NCBI RefSeq assembly: GCF_000022025.1
Contig: NC_011886.1
Coordinates: 2,831,209 to 2,895,208 of the forward strand
Length of the DNA stretch: 64,000 bases
Direction of reading: 5' to 3'
Source of the DNA: Pseudarthrobacter chlorophenolicus A6
GTDB taxonomy: Bacteria; Actinomycetota; Actinomycetes; Actinomycetales; Micrococcaceae
Shown here: positions 60,789-64,000 of the stretch, in pieces
Layout: every line of letters begins with the position of its first letter
Position numbering within the stretch: position 1 is the first letter of the stretch
The notes under the pieces: generated by a model
What the model was told of the DNA's origin: nothing
Seen by the model: the letters and a program-made list of their open reading frames with translations, nothing else
Database searches by the model: none
Made by a program: the position numbers and the translations under genes

Positions 60789-61049
60789 GTGCCAACATAT
60801 GCTTACGCCTGCAAGGATTGCGGCCATGCTTTTGACATCGTCCAGTCGTTCTCGGACAGTTCGCTGACGTCCTGCCCGGAGTGCGAAGGTACGCTGCGCA
60901 AGAAGTTCAACAGCGTGGGCGTCGTCTTCAAGGGATCGGGCTTCTACCGCACCGACTCCCGCGACTCCAAGGGCAGCACCGTCTCCGCAGCACCTGCGGC
61001 CCCGGCAGCGCCTGCTCCGGCGCCCGCACCGGCGGCTGCCGCGAGCTGA
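60789..61049 (+). CDS. FmdB-type zinc-ribbon protein, Ruc-like chaperone candidate
   Basis: An 86-residue protein starting MPTYAYACKDCGH. Two CxxC pairs (Cys8/Cys11 and Cys29/Cys32) form a zinc ribbon, then the conserved RKKFNSVGVVFKGSGFYRTDSR in character, then an Ala/Pro-rich disordered tail. This is the FmdB regulatory-domain family. The neighbours and the CIRCE box match Rv0991c of M. tuberculosis, known to me as the redox-regulated chaperone Ruc. Oxidation of the cysteines would then release zinc and activate it. GTG start with GAGGAGGAG upstream. The chaperone role is inferred from synteny and regulation. Confidence 0.82.
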   Translation: MPTYAYACKDCGHAFDIVQSFSDSSLTSCPECEGTLRKKFNSVGVVFKGSGFYRTDSRDSKGSTVSAAPAAPAAPAPAPAPAAAAS

Positions 61050-61157
61050 CACCGCTCCGCACCACACCCGGACTGCCCCCGCGGCCCCGGACCTGAGGAC
61101 AGCACCACGTTGTCCACATAGGACCGGGGCCGCTGTCGTCTGCCATGCCCGCCCACC

Positions 61158-61163
61158 TAGCGT
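61158..61163 (+). promoter_or_regulatory. -10 box for leaderless SAF gene
   Basis: TAGCGT, GAAGGC, ATG at 61170. Confidence 0.55.
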
Positions 61164-61169
61164 GAAGGC

Positions 61170-61898
61170 ATGCCTGCACATCCCCTCCGTGCCCACCGCA
61201 GACCGTCCGGCTTCCAAACCAAGCGGGGCGTTGCCGCTTCCCGGCGCGGCAGCCCGCTGACCCGGGTTGCCGGGGTGCTCAACCGCAACCGTCGCCTCGC
61301 AGTTGCCCTGCTCCTCTGCGCTGCAGCGTCCATGACTGTCCATCAGCTCACGCCCGCGCCGGCCGATACCGTCACAGCCCTGTCCGCGGCGAGGGACCTG
61401 CCCGCCGGAACGGCTGTCACGGCCTCGGACCTTGTTCCGGTGCGGGTACCGCCCGGCCTGCTGTCCGAGGGCGTGCTGAGTGGCCAGGCCGAGGCCGCCG
61501 GCAAGCAGTTGGCAACTCCGCTGCGAAAAGGGCAGCTGGTCACCGATGTCCAGCTGCTCGGCCCGGGGCTGCTCACCGGCACTCCCCCGGGGTCGGCTGC
61601 CGTTCCTTTGCGGATGGCCGATGCCTCGTCCATCCAACTGGTGTCGCCCGGGCAGCTGGTAAACGTCGTCCTGACATCCGGCAACGGGTTCGACCAGCAG
61701 GGGCCCTCGGAAGTCCTGGCCGCGGGGGTCCCTGTCCTCTGGACCGCCACCAAAGGTGGCCAGGGCGGACAGTGGCTGGGCACCGCGGAGACCGACGGGT
61801 TGATCGTCGTGGCAGCCACAGCTGAGCAGTCAGCGCGCCTGGCAGGGGCGTCCACGCAGGGCAAACTGTTCTTCGTCCTGGTGGGACCGCCGTCGTGA
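61170..61898 (+). CDS. SAF-domain membrane protein (CpaB/RcpC-like)
   Basis: A 242-residue protein with a basic cytosolic start, one membrane helix (about 43-60) and an external SAF domain (about 70-135: TALSAARDLPAGTAVTASDLVPVRVP, then LRKGQLVTDVQLL). SAF domains of this type occur in Flp pilus assembly proteins CpaB/RcpC, but no other pilus gene lies in the window. Synteny with the FmdB gene is shared with other actinobacteria. Function is uncertain. Confidence 0.72.
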   Translation: MPAHPLRAHRRPSGFQTKRGVAASRRGSPLTRVAGVLNRNRRLAVALLLCAAASMTVHQLTPAPADTVTALSAARDLPAGTAVTASDLVPVRVPPGLLSEGVLSGQAEAAGKQLATPLRKGQLVTDVQLLGPGLLTGTPPGSAAVPLRMADASSIQLVSPGQLVNVVLTSGNGFDQQGPSEVLAAGVPVLWTATKGGQGGQWLGTAETDGLIVVAATAEQSARLAGASTQGKLFFVLVGPPS

Positions 61899-61949
61899 CC
61901 GGCCTGGCAGGTCCCGCAGAGCCGGTCACGCCTGCGGGTCAAGGGGGCC

Positions 61950-64000
61950 TCAGCCCCAGTGCGGCGGCTTCTGCTCCTTCAACCACGCGTCATGGTCGTC
62001 GTCGCGGTCGCCCCAGGCCCTCGGGTCGTCTTCCGCGGCGGTCTTGGGCAGTACGCCCTCCACCCGGCCGTGCGCTGCCAGCGAGCGGGCCGCGTCCGTG
62101 TCCGCGGCATCGCCGGAAGTTGCGGCGCTTTCGGTATCGGCCTCGTCCACGGTGCTCCCTGCGTCCTCGGGATCAACTGCATCCTGTGGCGTCCCGGCAT
62201 CTTTCGCGGTCACGGTGCCCGCCTCCTCATTCTCTGGTGCTGCAGCGGTGCCGTCTGCGCCGGTTGATTCTGGATCGTCCTGGGACTCATGGCGTTCTTC
62301 GCCACGCGGCGTGTCACGCCGGAACCCTGACCCGATGGTGGCCGGATACGGGACAGCAGCAGGCTGCGCGGCGTCGATTCCATTCAGCGCCTGGTGGACG
62401 TCGTCGTCAAGGAAACCGGCGGACTCAGCCGCGCGGCCTGGAAGAGCCACCCGTTCCAGCCCCAGGTACCCTGCAATCCGGTCTGCGCAGGCCGAAGGAT
62501 CGGTAAACACCTCGATGGTCCACAGCGGCATGTACCGCCACCCCAGCCGCTCCAGCATCTGCGGGCGCAGCCGGCTGCGCTCACGCACGCTCATGGTGCG
62601 GTACTGCTCGGTGCCGTCGGACTCGATCGCCACCGGCCAGGGAAGGTCTGCGTCATCCTGGCCCATGGTGCCCAGCGGGTCCGCGGCGGCCACTACGTCG
62701 ATGACGCCGTCGTACTGGTGCCACACCCGGGCGCCGCGTGCACGGAGCCTGTCGCCGAGGTCGGCAACAAGCGGGTCCGCGCCGAGCGCCTGCTCGCTGG
62801 CAGCTGCCCGGGACGCCGGAGTGCCGAGGTCCGTGTTCCCCGAAATCTCCCGGTCAAGGAGCGCGTACAGGTCCTGGGCACCGTGGGACAGCCTGGTGTG
62901 GTCCAGGTCCTCCGGGCGGAAGCACGTCAGAACGTGGATGGAACGGCGGGCACGGGTCATGGCCAGCGCAAACTTTTCCCTGCCACCCTCGGCGGACAGC
63001 GGGCCGAAGTTGTGAAGCGCACGCCCGTGGGGTGTGCGCCCGTAGCCGGGCGAGAAGATGACATGGTCCCGCACCAGCCCCTGTGCCCGTTCAAGGTCAA
63101 CAACCCGGAAGGACTCCGGCCCCGCTCCGAAGAAGCTGGCCAGCCCGGGGTAGTTGGGCAACTGGAGCCGGATGGACTCGCCGATCCTCGCGGCATGCCG
63201 CAGGCTTGCCGTGACAACCGCCAGGGACGTCCTCGGCCGCAGCCGCGCGTGCTCGAACACCAGCTCCACCACGCGGTTGACTTCGGCCACCACGGATTCC
63301 ACGCCCTCGTGGTCGGCGCTGGGCAGGCCTGTGCCGTCCGGCAAGTACTCCACGAGCAACGACCGGTCCAGCCCGGTGGCCGACTGTCCCTCGGGGAGGC
63401 GGCGGAGTCCGCCGTCGTAGAAGTTCCTGCTCAGCTGCAGCACCAGGTCCTCGTCCACACCGCGGTAGACGTTGGTGAGCTGCCATACCGGCAGCACGGC
63501 GGAAAGTGCTTTGAAGGCGCTCTCTACCCGCTGGTGCGCGGACTCGCCGGGCGCGAGCCGCTCCACCCCCACCGTGAAGCTGCGGGGACTGGCGATCCGG
63601 GCATCGCCGAAGGCAATAACCTGCCGGGCCCTGGCGATGGAAGGCAGGACAGCCTGCAGGCTTGTGGCTTCGGCATCGAGGATCACCACGGCGTCGAAGT
63701 GCTGTTCTGCGGGCAGCAGCCCGCTCATGAGGTAGGGGCTCACCGACCAGACGGGAACCAGCGTGCCGATCAGGTCCGGTGCCTGGGCGGTCAGCGCAGG
63801 CAGTGACACCCGGCCGTCCTTGAGCAGGCTGCGCAGGAGGCCGGCCTGCCGGGGCTGGTCCCCGATGGCTGCCCGCCAACGCTCGGCCAGGTCCCAGCGC
63901 AGCCGTGCTGCCCCGCTGGCGATGTGGGCGTTGTCCGCGAGCCGGTACTCGGCTTCAAGCTGGCGCAGGGCATCGCCGTCGGACATTGCGAGGTAGTCGT
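61950..64000 (-). CDS. C-terminal part of a large SF1 helicase with endonuclease domain
   Basis: The frame is open to the window edge; an ATG at 63986 is internal. At least 680 residues of the C-terminus are here. A Walker-B-like VVILDAEATS, TNVYRG, LAVVTASLRHAARI, then GLVRDHVIFSPGYGRTPHGR and EKFALAMTRARRSIHVLT are late SF1 (UvrD/RecD-like) helicase motifs. A restriction-endonuclease-like fold follows (GARVWHQYDGVIDVVAAAD, AIESDGTEQYRTMSVRERSRLRPQMLERLGWRYMPLW in pieces), as in the MTES_1575/Vsr-like group. The last 150 residues are acidic and disordered. Repair or defence is inferred. Confidence 0.78.
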   Translation of the reverse strand, partial: DYLAMSDGDALRQLEAEYRLADNAHIASGAARLRWDLAERWRAAIGDQPRQAGLLRSLLKDGRVSLPALTAQAPDLIGTLVPVWSVSPYLMSGLLPAEQHFDAVVILDAEATSLQAVLPSIARARQVIAFGDARIASPRSFTVGVERLAPGESAHQRVESAFKALSAVLPVWQLTNVYRGVDEDLVLQLSRNFYDGGLRRLPEGQSATGLDRSLLVEYLPDGTGLPSADHEGVESVVAEVNRVVELVFEHARLRPRTSLAVVTASLRHAARIGESIRLQLPNYPGLASFFGAGPESFRVVDLERAQGLVRDHVIFSPGYGRTPHGRALHNFGPLSAEGGREKFALAMTRARRSIHVLTCFRPEDLDHTRLSHGAQDLYALLDREISGNTDLGTPASRAAASEQALGADPLVADLGDRLRARGARVWHQYDGVIDVVAAADPLGTMGQDDADLPWPVAIESDGTEQYRTMSVRERSRLRPQMLERLGWRYMPLWTIEVFTDPSACADRIAGYLGLERVALPGRAAESAGFLDDDVHQALNGIDAAQPAAVPYPATIGSGFRRDTPRGEERHESQDDPESTGADGTAAAPENEEAGTVTAKDAGTPQDAVDPEDAGSTVDEADTESAATSGDAADTDAARSLAAHGRVEGVLPKTAAEDDPRAWGDRDDDHDAWLKEQKPPHWG

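Noticed and set aside
62394-63806. 470-codon open frame antisense to the helicase
   Set aside because: Its composition is typical of a shadow frame and the helicase motifs lie on the other strand.

Overview
This 64 kb window comes from a high-GC actinobacterium, most likely a member of the Micrococcaceae (Arthrobacter/Pseudarthrobacter type). The evidence is the uniformly GC-rich codon use, the actinobacterial sigE-rseA-tatB and galU-rimJ gene groups, the succinylase branch of lysine synthesis, and many leaderless promoters (TANNNT followed six to eight bases later by the start codon). It is mostly core chromosome. I see no insertion sequence, prophage, CRISPR array or rRNA. There is one tRNA gene, and no gene-free stretch exceeds about 300 bases. 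Much of the order recalls, from memory, Mycobacterium tuberculosis Rv1229c back to Rv1165, then the ychF/ispH/xseAB group and the Rv0990-Rv0996 group, with accessory operons between them.

1-6.8 kb: mrp (cut by the window edge), tatB, anti-sigma factor, ECF sigma factor SigE, a divergent O-methyltransferase, a DUF3117 micro-protein, a GT-C glycosyltransferase, a DivIVA-like membrane protein and a LOG-family nucleotide hydrolase. 6.9-10.2 kb: the gluABCD amino acid importer. 10.3-13.4 kb: divergent dapE/dapD plus a lysozyme-fold exported protein. 13.4-19.4 kb: a hypothetical gene, a TetR regulator, galE, gltA, fdxA-dapC and a stand-alone SH3-like protein. 19.4-22.5 kb: typA and an SGNH hydrolase. 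22.6-30.1 kb: an oligopeptide ABC importer with two binding lipoproteins and a fused double ATPase. 30.2-34.2 kb: a photolyase-related protein of the FeS-BCP family that has no cysteines, a luciferase-like monooxygenase, an SDR and a small hypothetical protein. 34.3-42.6 kb: ychF, rmuC, ispH, a membrane protein, xseAB, ppk2 and an aminotransferase. 42.7-46.3 kb: an osmoprotectant ABC importer. 46.5-54.4 kb: pirin, a BadF-type kinase, a LysR/MFS pair, two Lrp/AsnC regulators flanking a second MFS exporter, and CorA. 54.5-57.1 kb: pnuC-nadR-nrtR, an NAD salvage operon with tandem palindromes over its promoter. 57.2-64 kb: tRNA-Ala(CGC), a GlpR-like divisome membrane protein, rimJ, galU, 5-formyltetrahydrofolate cyclo-ligase, a CIRCE-controlled FmdB/Ruc-type zinc-ribbon protein, an SAF-domain protein, and the C-terminal part of a large helicase-endonuclease.

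The observations most worth a second look are: the self-contained NAD regulon, with a NadR whose P-loop lacks its lysine and an NrtR that keeps a full Nudix box; the cluster-less FeS-BCP photolyase relative; the CIRCE element in front of the Ruc-like gene; the very regular leaderless promoter geometry; and the cysteine-free Mrp. Functions are inferred from motifs read by eye. No database search was possible.
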